64,000 nt of DNA from Burkholderia sp. 8Y (GTDB lineage Bacteria; Pseudomonadota; Gammaproteobacteria; Burkholderiales; Burkholderiaceae). Positions within the stretch are counted from its first letter, which is position 1. Each line of letters begins with the position of its first letter. The notes beneath the pieces were generated by a model. It worked only from the letters and a program-made list of their open reading frames with translations, was not told the DNA's origin and made no database searches. Shown piece by piece: positions 24,802-32,987 of this stretch. The translations under genes were made by a program, and so were the position numbers. The stretch spans positions 1-64,000 of the forward strand of contig NZ_LR733544.1 of assembly GCF_902506145.1 (NCBI RefSeq). The letters run 5' to 3'.

Positions 24802-25269
24802 TTAACGATCTTCCCACGCCGGTTCTGAAGGGCTAACGGTGCGCGCGCGCTGAAAACGGTCGACAACAGCGATTGCGCGCTCGCATTGATCCGCGTCGAG
24901 CGTATGGATCGAGCACTTCTCCACATCCGCGCTGATCTCGCCGGTGAGCCATTTCATTGCTTTTGCGCGTGCCTCGAATACATTGCAGCCGTCACGGCGG
25001 ACCTTCGCCGCGACCAGCGGCTCAAGCGCCTCGTGGAGCTTCGCCTTCAGTTCGCGCAGGCGGGCGTCGGCGAGACGGCCGAGCGGTACGTGGCGGGTGC
25101 TGCGCGGAAACACGCCGACCCAGGCCTGGCAGTCCGCGCAAAGCCACAGCGGGCCGTGATCGTCGCGGTAAGGGTAAGCGTCGTCACCGGCGTGCACAAG
25201 CGTTGCCGGCGCGTCGCAGTAGTCGCAGTTGGGATGGGGAAAGGGCTTGACTGGTTTTCCGACGCGCAT
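24802..25269 (-). CDS. DUF3268-type zinc-finger protein
   Basis: A 155-residue protein with CDYC near residue 15 and CADC near residue 44, a four-cysteine zinc site. Next come WVGVFPRSTRHVPLGRLADARLRELK and a helical C-terminal half, the layout of DUF3268 zinc-finger proteins of plasmids and ICEs. Nucleic-acid or protein binding is plausible. Its upstream region holds repeat element A and may carry divergent promoters, one for this gene and one for the conjugation block. Confidence 0.75.
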   Translation of the reverse strand: MRVGKPVKPFPHPNCDYCDAPATLVHAGDDAYPYRDDHGPLWLCADCQAWVGVFPRSTRHVPLGRLADARLRELKAKLHEALEPLVAAKVRRDGCNVFEARAKAMKWLTGEISADVEKCSIHTLDADQCERAIAVVDRFQRARTVSPSEPAWEDR

Positions 25270-25338
25270 CGCCGAGAACTCCGGGCGGAAACGTTGAATA
25301 TAGCAAGCCGGTTAAGCAACGCCAGTCGGGCACTGCGT

Positions 25339-25470
25339 TTCATAATGTAATAAGCGTGCCGAATAGGGGGGATGTAAATATCCGGCACGGTTCCCGGCGG
25401 TCGGCTTTTCCTTAAAGTTCAGCGGCTTAGGCAAATGACCCAACGCAGTGGGACGCTATCCGGATAGCGT
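25339..25470 (+). repeat. Direct repeat element A, upstream of the conjugation block
   Basis: It begins TTCATAAT, then GTGCCG (25356-25361) and CGGCAC (25383-25388) flanking a G-run and TGTAAATAT. It ends in the perfect 18-bp palindrome ACGCTATCCGGATAGCGT (25453-25470). Element B at 39121-39252 has the same parts in the same order and orientation, with the same 114-nt offset from TTCATAAT to the palindrome, although the middle has diverged. Possible roles are operator, centromere-like site or transfer origin. The remaining sequence, 25270-25637, has no gene. Confidence 0.75.
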
Positions 25471-25637
25471 TGGTCGGCTACCTCAGCGAACGAATCGCCC
25501 GGTCTGTTCCGTAACGGTCCCGAAGATATCGCCGCGTTCGCCGAGAAAGCTGCTCAATTTGACGCCTCTTTCGAAGCCTGCGCGCGTTTGCCAACGCCAA
25601 CAATAGCCGACATGTTAGATAGCCCACAAAGCATCGC

Positions 25638-26687
25638 ATGTCTGAGTCTGCCGACAATCCACTCCTGAAGCTGCGCCCGCTCGAAGCGGAAGCCGTGCGC
25701 ATGTTCTTCCATGCGCTTTCGCCGCTGCGCGAGCTGCTGGAATCGCCCGACCTCGCGGAAATCATGATTAACGATTACCGCAACGTCTGGGTGGAGCGTC
25801 GTGGCGTGATGACTCGCGAGAACATCGACCTGCGCCCGGAACAGCTCGAAGGCGCGATTCACTCGCTCGCCTCTTCTGTTGAGAAGTCGGCGAAGGCGGG
25901 AAGCGACAAAGGCATCATCAACGCGGGTCATCAAAACCTGCGTATCGCGGCGGTGATGAGCCCGACGTCGATCGACGGCCATGCGCTGAGCATCCGGAAG
26001 CACCGCGAGTCGAAGCTGACGCTCTCTGATTACGTGAGCATGGGCGCGTTCTCGGCCGCGAATGCTCGGCCGGAATTCGCCGAGGCAATCCAATTCGAGG
26101 AAGGCATCGAGGATGAGGCGCTTATGCGGGCGCTCGTCGCGCTCGTACAGTCGCGCAAAAACGTGCTCGTCGCCGGCGGCACGTCGGCAGGCAAGACGAC
26201 GTTCCTGAACGCGCTGATTGAGCAAATCCCGTCCGACCAACGGGTGATTTCCATCGAGGACACGATGGAACTGAAGCTGCACGTGCCTAATCGCGTGCGG
26301 TTGCTCTCAAACGCAGATACCAACGTGACGACGCAACTGCTCGTTGCGCTATGTCTCCGCTTTCGCCCCGACCGGATCATCGTTGGCGAAGTCCGAGGCG
26401 GCGAAGCCTATGACCTGCTTCAGGCACTCAACACTGGCCACGACGGCGGTCTTGCATCGATCCACGCGAACAACGCGCGCACGGCGCTCAGCCGCCTTGA
26501 ATCGCTCGCCATGCTCGGCATCCCGGCCGGATCTCGGTGGGAACTCGAAGACATGCGCAAAAACATCGCTGACTGTTTCAACTACGTTGTGCACTTCAAG
26601 CGCACTGGCGAGATGCGGCACGTCTCCGAAATCCTCGAAATACGGGGATTCAAAAACAACGATTACGACCTACAACGCGTTTTTTAA
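25638..26687 (+). CDS. virB11: T4SS ATPase, VirB11/TrbB family
   Basis: A 349-residue hexameric traffic ATPase of the conjugation machine. It has an N-terminal domain, Walker A GGTSAGKT (180-187), Asp box IEDTMEL, Walker B IIVGEVRGGEAYDLLQ, and a His box GLASIHANNARTAL. It powers pilus assembly and substrate transfer at the inner membrane. It is first in a compact operon running to 36202, with the VirB2-like pilin 12 nt downstream. The start has a weak SD. Confidence 0.93.
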   Translation: MSESADNPLLKLRPLEAEAVRMFFHALSPLRELLESPDLAEIMINDYRNVWVERRGVMTRENIDLRPEQLEGAIHSLASSVEKSAKAGSDKGIINAGHQNLRIAAVMSPTSIDGHALSIRKHRESKLTLSDYVSMGAFSAANARPEFAEAIQFEEGIEDEALMRALVALVQSRKNVLVAGGTSAGKTTFLNALIEQIPSDQRVISIEDTMELKLHVPNRVRLLSNADTNVTTQLLVALCLRFRPDRIIVGEVRGGEAYDLLQALNTGHDGGLASIHANNARTALSRLESLAMLGIPAGSRWELEDMRKNIADCFNYVVHFKRTGEMRHVSEILEIRGFKNNDYDLQRVF

Positions 26688-26699
26688 CGGGAGCATCAA

Positions 26700-27053
26700 A
26701 TGAAGGGCAAGAAGGTACTCAACAGAGCTGCGACGGCGGCAAAACGTCTGCGTCCGGGCAAGTCCATGCTGGTCGGCGCACTTCTGAGCGTCGTGTCAGT
26801 TGCCGCAATGGCAGCGGGCGATTTTTCCAACCTGACGGGCCTGACCGACATCATCTGTACGATCAGCAACCTGATCAGCGGCCCGTACCTGTACGGCATC
26901 GGCATCGTGCTCATCACGCTCGGCGGCGTCGCGGTGGCGAACTCGGAAAGCAATATCGCCAAGACCTTCTCGGTGGTGCTGGTCGGCCTCGGTATTGCGT
27001 CGGTCGCCGTGCCGATCATGCAGAGCCACTTCCACATGGCCAACGCCTGCTGA
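26700..27053 (+). CDS. virB2: T4SS pilin, VirB2/TrbC family
   Basis: A 117-residue protein with a long basic signal region (residues 1-22), a hydrophobic signal core ending AMAAGD, and then two hydrophobic helices (LISGPYLYGIGIVLITLGGVAVA and TFSVVLVGLGIASVAVPIM) separated by a short polar loop. This is the typical prepilin plan for VirB2/TrbC. Cleavage after AMA is likely. It sits between VirB11 and VirB3, as in Trb operons. SD GGGAG lies 8 nt upstream. Confidence 0.88.
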   Translation: MKGKKVLNRAATAAKRLRPGKSMLVGALLSVVSVAAMAAGDFSNLTGLTDIICTISNLISGPYLYGIGIVLITLGGVAVANSESNIAKTFSVVLVGLGIASVAVPIMQSHFHMANAC

Positions 27054-27054
27054 T

Positions 27055-27363
27055 ATGCGCCAGCACAAGGTTAGTCGAGGCCTGTCATTGCCGCGCCAAA
27101 TGGGCGGGGCAGACCGGGGGCTCGCCATTTTCAACGGGACGATGACGGCGCTGCTCACCTACACGAGCTGGACACCGGGATTTCTCCTTGTCGGGGTGGT
27201 GGTGCATGTGTTCTTGCGCTGGAAAAGCTCGACTGACCCGTGGTGGCGAATCGTGATGCTGGTGTACAACCGCTACCCGGACGTCTATGAGCCGGGGCCG
27301 AGCAGCCGTTTTAGCGCGCGCTTCAAGCGGCCGTATGGCTTTGATCAGGACCTTCCATGCTGA
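27055..27363 (+). CDS. virB3: T4SS protein, VirB3/TrbD family
   Basis: A 102-residue protein with a membrane-associated stretch at residues 25-56 (IFNGTMTALLTYTSW and FLLVGVVVHVFLRW) and a basic C-terminal region. Size, topology and placement between pilin and VirB4 fit VirB3/TrbD, which recruits the VirB4 ATPase. The start overlaps nothing but follows the pilin stop immediately, and its end overlaps the VirB4 start by 7 nt. Confidence 0.82.
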   Translation: MRQHKVSRGLSLPRQMGGADRGLAIFNGTMTALLTYTSWTPGFLLVGVVVHVFLRWKSSTDPWWRIVMLVYNRYPDVYEPGPSSRFSARFKRPYGFDQDLPC

Positions 27364-29819
27364 AAATGACGTTCACCAAGCGGGCGGTACAGGAGATCGC
27401 GCCATGGGCGACGATGGTCACGCCCGAACTGGTGCTCAACAAGGACGGGTCGCTGCTGACTGTGTTCGAGTTCGAAGGCATCGACGCGGATTCGCCAAAT
27501 CCCGGCGACATTACGGCCGCCCGGGACAACCTCGACCACGCTTGCCGCAACTTTGACCATCGCGTGACCGCGTGGTGGCGCATGTCGCACCGGCGCGTGC
27601 GCGGTGGGATCGACGGCAACTTCGCGTCCGAAGCCGATGCGCGCGTCGACGCGATCAATCAAGCCATCATCGGCAGCGGCAAGTTCTTCAAGAACTCGCA
27701 TTCGCTCGCGCTGGCGTTCACGCCCGAGACCGGCATCTCGCGGATTTTCGACAAGATCAGCTATCACATGACGGTCGGCGGCAAGAATCTGGCCGTCGCC
27801 ATGTTCGAAGCGGCGAAAGACACGATTCTCGCGCGCAGCGCCTTTGCGTTCGACCTCACCAAGATTCAGAACGAGATCAAGCGCTTCGAGTCGGTAATCG
27901 ACGGATTCGTCGGCGGCGTTACGCGCCTGAAGATGAAGCGGCTGCAGCTTCAGAATGCGCTGTCTTTCCTGCATCAGAGAGCTAATCCGTCGACGCCAAA
28001 GCGCCGCGTGCGCTACCCGGTCACGATGCTGGACACGCATTTGACTGAGACTGAAGTCACGATCGGCGCCACCGAACTGATGTTCGAATCGGCGCATGGC
28101 AAGGTGTACGCGCGGATCATCGGCATCAAGGAATGGATGGGCTTCCAGGAAGCGGCTCTCGACGTCCTCTCGCAGGTCGATGCGGAACTAGACGTCTGCG
28201 TCATGTTCCGTTTCCTCGACACGTCGCGGGCGAGCGCGTACATCAAAAAGATTCGCGGCTTTTATAAGGTCGCGGCCTTCAACCCCGTGGCGATCCTCAA
28301 GCAGTGGGCAACGAAGGAAGAGCAAAAGAACGACGAAGGCCGTGAGATTCTGGCGAAGGAGGCGGGCGACGCGCTCGCGAAGCTCGACGCTGAAGGTCAG
28401 CAGTACGGCTTCGCCAACATTTCGGTAGTCGTCTATGGGAGTACACCCGAGGAGTGCGAGGACGCGACGCGTCAGGTGGTCGGCGTCATCGGCAACGCGG
28501 GCTTTGGCGTGATCTTGGAAAAGACGAACCTGTTCGCTTCTTGGAGCGCGACGCTGCCTGGCCGCTGGGATCAACAAAAGCGCCTGCAGTTCGTTGAGAC
28601 GCCCGCCGTGTCCGACATCGCGCCGCTTTGCAGCGTGGGTGAGGGATCGAAGGTCAACGAGTGGCTCACGCAGCAGTCCGGGACCAAAACTGGTCCGCTC
28701 ACGTGCCTGCCTACCCGCCATCGCACGCTCCAGTATTTCGACCTGCATCATCCGGGCGGCAAGGCGCACACGCTGGTCGTCGGCCCAATCGGTGCGGGTA
28801 AGTCGGTGTTCCTGAACTACCTGATGACGCAGACCGGGCGCCACGGCGCGCGGCGCATCCGTTTCGACAAGGACCGCTCGACGCGTATTCCCACGTTGCT
28901 CGCTGGTGGCCGGTTTATCGATGCGACGGGACGTTTCGAGGCCGCAACCTCGGTCAATCCGCTCTCGCTCATCGGCGAAGAGAAGCACTGGTCTTACGTC
29001 GCGGACTGGGTGCAGCTCGCCATCGAGGGGGAGGACTACACCTGCACGCCGCAGCAGCAGACGGAGATTTACGAGCGCATCCGGACGTTGGCGCTCGGCT
29101 TTCCGCCCGAGAAGTGGCGTCTTTCGGGACTGATCACGCTGCTGCCGGCCGATCTGCGCGAGCGCCTTCAAGTCTGGACCGAGGGGAACAAGAACGGCAA
29201 GTTCTTCGACCACGCTGAAGACGGCTTCGCAATCTCGGACGATCTGTCGATCGAGATGGGCGACCTGTTCCAGAACTTCCCGGTCGCCGCTGCCTTGTTC
29301 ATGGACTACGCGTTCTACCGGATCGCGCAGATCCTCGACGGCAAGCGCTACACGGTGATCGAGATCGAAGAGGCAGGTTTCTTCTTCACCTACCCGAAGT
29401 TCTACGCGCGCCTCGAAATCTGGGCGGTGACGATCCGGAAGCTCAACGCGGCGCTGCTGATGGCCACGCAGTCGCTCGGCCAGTTGGCCCGTGTGCCGAA
29501 CTTCGAGATTCTGAAAGAGAACATCCCGAACATTATCTACCTGCCGAACAGCGACGCGATCAACAACCAAGGGCTGTACAGCGACGTGTTCGGTCTGACG
29601 CAGCACCAGATCAAGATGATTTCCGACGCGGTGCCCAACCGCGACTACCTGTGGGTGACGGCCAAGCAGAGCCGGATGCTGCAGGCGCAGTTCCCGAAGG
29701 AAGCACTTGCCTACCTGCGCTCGGACGGTCGCGCGCAGGCGCTCCTCGACAAGCACGTCAAGTCAGGAAGCCCGCAATGGCGGGACGACTACGTGCGCGA
29801 CGTGCTCGTCAACGCTTGA
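27357..29819 (+). CDS. virB4: T4SS ATPase, VirB4/TrbE family
   Basis: An 820-residue ATPase, the full family length. Walker A is VGPIGAGKSVFLN near 475-487, and Walker B is YTVIEIEEAGFFF near 662-674. A later QSLGQLARVPNFEIL motif is followed by NIPNIIYLPN, typical of the family's C-terminal domain. It works with VirB11 and TraD at the inner membrane to assemble the pilus. The overlap with VirB3 indicates translational coupling. Confidence 0.95.
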   Translation: MLKMTFTKRAVQEIAPWATMVTPELVLNKDGSLLTVFEFEGIDADSPNPGDITAARDNLDHACRNFDHRVTAWWRMSHRRVRGGIDGNFASEADARVDAINQAIIGSGKFFKNSHSLALAFTPETGISRIFDKISYHMTVGGKNLAVAMFEAAKDTILARSAFAFDLTKIQNEIKRFESVIDGFVGGVTRLKMKRLQLQNALSFLHQRANPSTPKRRVRYPVTMLDTHLTETEVTIGATELMFESAHGKVYARIIGIKEWMGFQEAALDVLSQVDAELDVCVMFRFLDTSRASAYIKKIRGFYKVAAFNPVAILKQWATKEEQKNDEGREILAKEAGDALAKLDAEGQQYGFANISVVVYGSTPEECEDATRQVVGVIGNAGFGVILEKTNLFASWSATLPGRWDQQKRLQFVETPAVSDIAPLCSVGEGSKVNEWLTQQSGTKTGPLTCLPTRHRTLQYFDLHHPGGKAHTLVVGPIGAGKSVFLNYLMTQTGRHGARRIRFDKDRSTRIPTLLAGGRFIDATGRFEAATSVNPLSLIGEEKHWSYVADWVQLAIEGEDYTCTPQQQTEIYERIRTLALGFPPEKWRLSGLITLLPADLRERLQVWTEGNKNGKFFDHAEDGFAISDDLSIEMGDLFQNFPVAAALFMDYAFYRIAQILDGKRYTVIEIEEAGFFFTYPKFYARLEIWAVTIRKLNAALLMATQSLGQLARVPNFEILKENIPNIIYLPNSDAINNQGLYSDVFGLTQHQIKMISDAVPNRDYLWVTAKQSRMLQAQFPKEALAYLRSDGRAQALLDKHVKSGSPQWRDDYVRDVLVNA

Positions 29820-29842
29820 ACGCATTAGATAAAGGTATCGCC

Positions 29843-30610
29843 ATGATGAAAAAACTGCTCCGCTTCGTCGCAGCCACCAGCGTTATGACGCTGGCATTCG
29901 TGCAACACGCCAACGCGAACATGCCGGTGTTCGACGCGTCAAACTTCATTCAGAACACGATGACCGCCGCGGCCGCCGTGAAGGGTGAGGTTTATCAGGA
30001 TTCAAACCTCGTCTATCAGTACCAGATGATGCTCAACCAGTTGAAGCAGGCGACAAACCTGAATCCTGCCGCGATGCTTGCGCAATTCAACAGCATCAAG
30101 GACGATATTTCGGGCCTGAGCAAGTACACCGACGCCTTGAAGGACTTGTACGGCGGGCTGCAAAGCAACGCGGAGTACGCGAGCAAGGTTCAGGCGCTCA
30201 TCACGCAGTCAGGCAAGTCGGCAGACCAGTGGTTCACGGACCAGAACACGCTACTGCAAAACAACGACAAGACGGCCAAGCAACTCTTCCAGCAGGGCAA
30301 CGACGTCATCTCGCACGTCAGCACGCTCGCCAAGCGCCGGCAGGAGATTCAGGACCAACTGAATATGTCGCCGACGATGCAAGCGACTGCTCAATTGACC
30401 ACGCACATGCTGGACATCATCTCCAGTCAGAACAGCGACCTTATTACGATGATGGCATCCAAGCAGCGGAGTGATGCGGTGAAGGATTCGGCGACGGTTG
30501 CGGACCAGCAGGCCAACAATGCGACGCAAGCTGCCATTAAGGCAAAGCAAGACCAGCAGCGCGCTGCATTCGACGCGCAAATCGGGTCGTCAAAAGTATT
30601 GGGGCAGTGA
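29843..30610 (+). CDS. trbJ: T4SS minor pilin, VirB5/TrbJ family
   Basis: A 255-residue periplasmic protein with a Sec signal peptide (MMKKLLRFVAATSVMTLAF) probably cleaved after ANA. The rest is almost entirely helical and rich in Gln, Asn, Ala and Lys, with a heptad-like pattern in the middle, as in TrbJ/VirB5 tip or adhesin proteins. SD AAAGG precedes ATG 29843. The stop overlaps the VirB6 start (TGATG). Confidence 0.85.
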   Translation: MMKKLLRFVAATSVMTLAFVQHANANMPVFDASNFIQNTMTAAAAVKGEVYQDSNLVYQYQMMLNQLKQATNLNPAAMLAQFNSIKDDISGLSKYTDALKDLYGGLQSNAEYASKVQALITQSGKSADQWFTDQNTLLQNNDKTAKQLFQQGNDVISHVSTLAKRRQEIQDQLNMSPTMQATAQLTTHMLDIISSQNSDLITMMASKQRSDAVKDSATVADQQANNATQAAIKAKQDQQRAAFDAQIGSSKVLGQ

Positions 30611-31632
30611 TGGCGCGTTCTTGCATAGCCACGCTGCGGATCGTTGTCCTATTCTTGGCAACCATCGTGGCCACTGCGATCTTCCCGACCGTAGCGCTTG
30701 CGCAAGCGGCTAATGCGTCGGCGAGTTCTGCGACTGCCGCTGGCTCGGCGGCTCTCCTTGCCAGTCCGGACGGCGACTTTGGGAAGGGAGCGCAGACGGC
30801 CGTCATGCAGGTCGATTCGCTAGTAGGCAATTTGATACCCAACGCGATCACTGCGAGCTCGAACGTGATGGACGAGGCGAACAAGTTCGCATGGGGCTTG
30901 GGCGTTATCTCACTGGTGCTCCTCGGTATTCGATTTGCCGGCACCCATCACCCCATCTCAGCTTGGGTCAACTTGTTCGAGGAGGTCGCTGTCCTTGGCA
31001 TCTTCGTAGCCCTCTATCTCGGCTACACGACGAGCGCGAGCGGGTTCTGGACATGGTTCCAGCAACTGGCGGCTCATATCAGCGGTGCTTCGGACTCGTC
31101 GACGGGCGGTCAAATGGCGCATTTGGCGGGCGTCATCTTCGACGGCCTAAAGGAGAAGCTCAAGTCGATTAGCCTCTGGAACTTCCCCGCAGTCTTGTCT
31201 GATGCGATGGTCATGTTGCTCGCTGCCTTCCTTATGTGCTTGGCGGCGATCGTGTTCATCTACTACTCGGCTGTTGGGCAAATCCAGTCGGCCATAGGCA
31301 TTGTGCTTGGACCCATCGCAATCGCTCTCGGTTTTTCGTCCTACACCCGCAATTACTTCGTTAAGTGGCTGGACTGGATGATCAGCGCCGGCATGTATGT
31401 CGTCGTCGTCGCGATCCTGATGAAACTTGTTGGATCGTCGATCGGCGACGCGGTGTCGAAGGCGTCCGGCGTTGGTGGGGCGACAACGGTGAACGCGATG
31501 TACGTCTTTAATTTGGCGATATTCATCCTGTTGTTGTCGCTCGAGATTCCGAAGCTTGCGACGATCTTCGGTGGCGGCGCAAGCGCAACCGGCACTGCGG
31601 CGCTGAAGCTGGCGAAGGGCTTCATTCCATGA
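30610..31632 (+). CDS. trbL: T4SS channel protein, VirB6/TrbL family
   Basis: A 340-residue polytopic inner-membrane protein with an N-terminal signal-like helix and about six further hydrophobic spans, for example WGLGVISLVLLGIRFAG, AVLGIFVALYLGYTT and AMVMLLAAFLMCLAAIVFIYY. This pattern is characteristic of TrbL/VirB6, the inner-membrane channel component. The C-terminus ends with a short Gly/Ala stretch and no extension. It overlaps the genes on both sides. Confidence 0.88.
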   Translation: MARSCIATLRIVVLFLATIVATAIFPTVALAQAANASASSATAAGSAALLASPDGDFGKGAQTAVMQVDSLVGNLIPNAITASSNVMDEANKFAWGLGVISLVLLGIRFAGTHHPISAWVNLFEEVAVLGIFVALYLGYTTSASGFWTWFQQLAAHISGASDSSTGGQMAHLAGVIFDGLKEKLKSISLWNFPAVLSDAMVMLLAAFLMCLAAIVFIYYSAVGQIQSAIGIVLGPIAIALGFSSYTRNYFVKWLDWMISAGMYVVVVAILMKLVGSSIGDAVSKASGVGGATTVNAMYVFNLAIFILLLSLEIPKLATIFGGGASATGTAALKLAKGFIP

Positions 31633-32987
31633 CCGCCGCTCACCAAGCTATCCCTGCCGAGGACCTATTCGCGACGCACTTGAAGCGCATTGAGCTTGTT
31701 CGACAGTGCGCGAACGAGAGTACCGAAACCGAGTTCGCGCGCAAGTGGCTCGCGGTGCTACGTCGCTGCGCGACCTGGTTTTCTTCCATGCCGCTGACGC
31801 CCGAACTGCACTGTGAGCCGGGCGGTGCATTCCGTGCGACGATCGAATCGACGTTCTATGCGATGCGGCTCGCGGGCGGGCAGAAGTTCGCGGCTGACCT
31901 CACGTCAGAAAAGCGTCGGCGGCTGGAGCCGCAATGCAACTACGCCGTGTTTCTGGCCGCCGCATGCTCGCTGCTTGACGAGCCGTTTCGTCACTTCGAG
32001 ATGGTGCGGCTTTCGGACCGCGCCAAGTGGAATCCGGCGGCGAACGGGGCGTTCGGCACGTGGATCGGAAACGGTCGGTTCGCCGTTGAGCGGCGTGCGA
32101 CGCCACTGAAGAATGAGCGCATGCGCACGGCCATGTTTGCCCAGACCGTCATCACGCCCGAGCTGCTCTCAGGGTTCGACACAGCGGTGCTTGACGACCT
32201 CTTTAACGCGATCAATCCCGAGCGCAGCCCGCAAGGGTTCGAACCCCTCGTCCACAAGGTGGTGCGGCAGGCCATGGACGTTGCGGTTGATTTTGAGCGC
32301 AAGGCGCAACGCGCCGTGTTCGCGCCGGTGAAGTATGACGTTCCCTCGGCCGTGCACGTTGCGCTCGCGCTTGAGCCGCAGTTCGTGGCGACGCCCGCCC
32401 CGGCCGGTGGGGATCTGTCCGTGAACCCAGGACAGTCGACGGAAACGACCGCATCAGTACCGCCGGCAACTACTTCGGAACCGCAGTCTGCCGTTGTTGG
32501 AGCAACGGCCGCATCCGAGCAGGCGAGCGCCCCCGCGCCGAAGTTCTCTCAGTCGTTGCTCGATGCGTTGGAGCGCAGCGAAGCACAAGCCGCCGGTGCG
32601 GCTGCGGCTGACCCCTCGACCGGCCCGAGCGCGTCTACGCTGCGTCCCGCGCCGGTCGACCCTGCCGCAGCGCGTCCAACGAGGTCCAATGCAAACAGGG
32701 TCGGGCCGTCTGACGAAGAATTGACGGAACTCCTGGGATCGGGCTCTGCAATGCTAAAAGAGTTCTTCAAAGCCCTTGCGGGCGACGTGGCGATGGGAAA
32801 GGCGGAAGTGACGTGGGAAGAAAAGGGGCTGGCCGTCAAGAAGCGGCTCGTCGGCGGATACGGCATCACGAGCGATACCCTCGTTGAACAACTCAAGAAG
32901 CGCAGCTTGCTCATGCGCGCACACGGCAATGACATCTGCATTGTCGAGCGCGCCGGCCGTCTCATCGTGGAGAGACCCGCGGCATGA
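31629..32987 (+). CDS. TraI-type (MobH-like) protein with altered active-site region
   Basis: A 452-residue protein. Residues 40-230 resemble the TraI_2/MobH relaxase domain: PELHCEPGGAFRATIES, where family members normally have a multi-His HH..GPGG..RH motif. Here only one His remains and the later HD site is not evident (LLDEPFRHFEMV). Residues 240-340 are an Ala/Pro/Ser-rich linker. Residues 355-452 (LGSGSAMLKEFFKALAG, then VKKRLVGGYGITSD) resemble the TraI_2 C-terminal domain. It could be a non-catalytic relative or accessory factor. The start overlaps TrbL (ATGA) and the end overlaps TraD. Confidence 0.7.
   Translation: MTAAHQAIPAEDLFATHLKRIELVRQCANESTETEFARKWLAVLRRCATWFSSMPLTPELHCEPGGAFRATIESTFYAMRLAGGQKFAADLTSEKRRRLEPQCNYAVFLAAACSLLDEPFRHFEMVRLSDRAKWNPAANGAFGTWIGNGRFAVERRATPLKNERMRTAMFAQTVITPELLSGFDTAVLDDLFNAINPERSPQGFEPLVHKVVRQAMDVAVDFERKAQRAVFAPVKYDVPSAVHVALALEPQFVATPAPAGGDLSVNPGQSTETTASVPPATTSEPQSAVVGATAASEQASAPAPKFSQSLLDALERSEAQAAGAAAADPSTGPSASTLRPAPVDPAAARPTRSNANRVGPSDEELTELLGSGSAMLKEFFKALAGDVAMGKAEVTWEEKGLAVKKRLVGGYGITSDTLVEQLKKRSLLMRAHGNDICIVERAGRLIVERPAA

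Noticed and set aside
25453..25470. Calling the 18-bp palindrome a ParB parS site
   Set aside because: Its palindromic form fits, but it is at the ends of the transfer block and not beside parB, and a near copy serves as a terminator stem. Kept as one possibility only.
28188..29756. A 522-codon minus-strand frame inside virB4
   Set aside because: Shadow frame; VirB4 motifs are intact on the plus strand.
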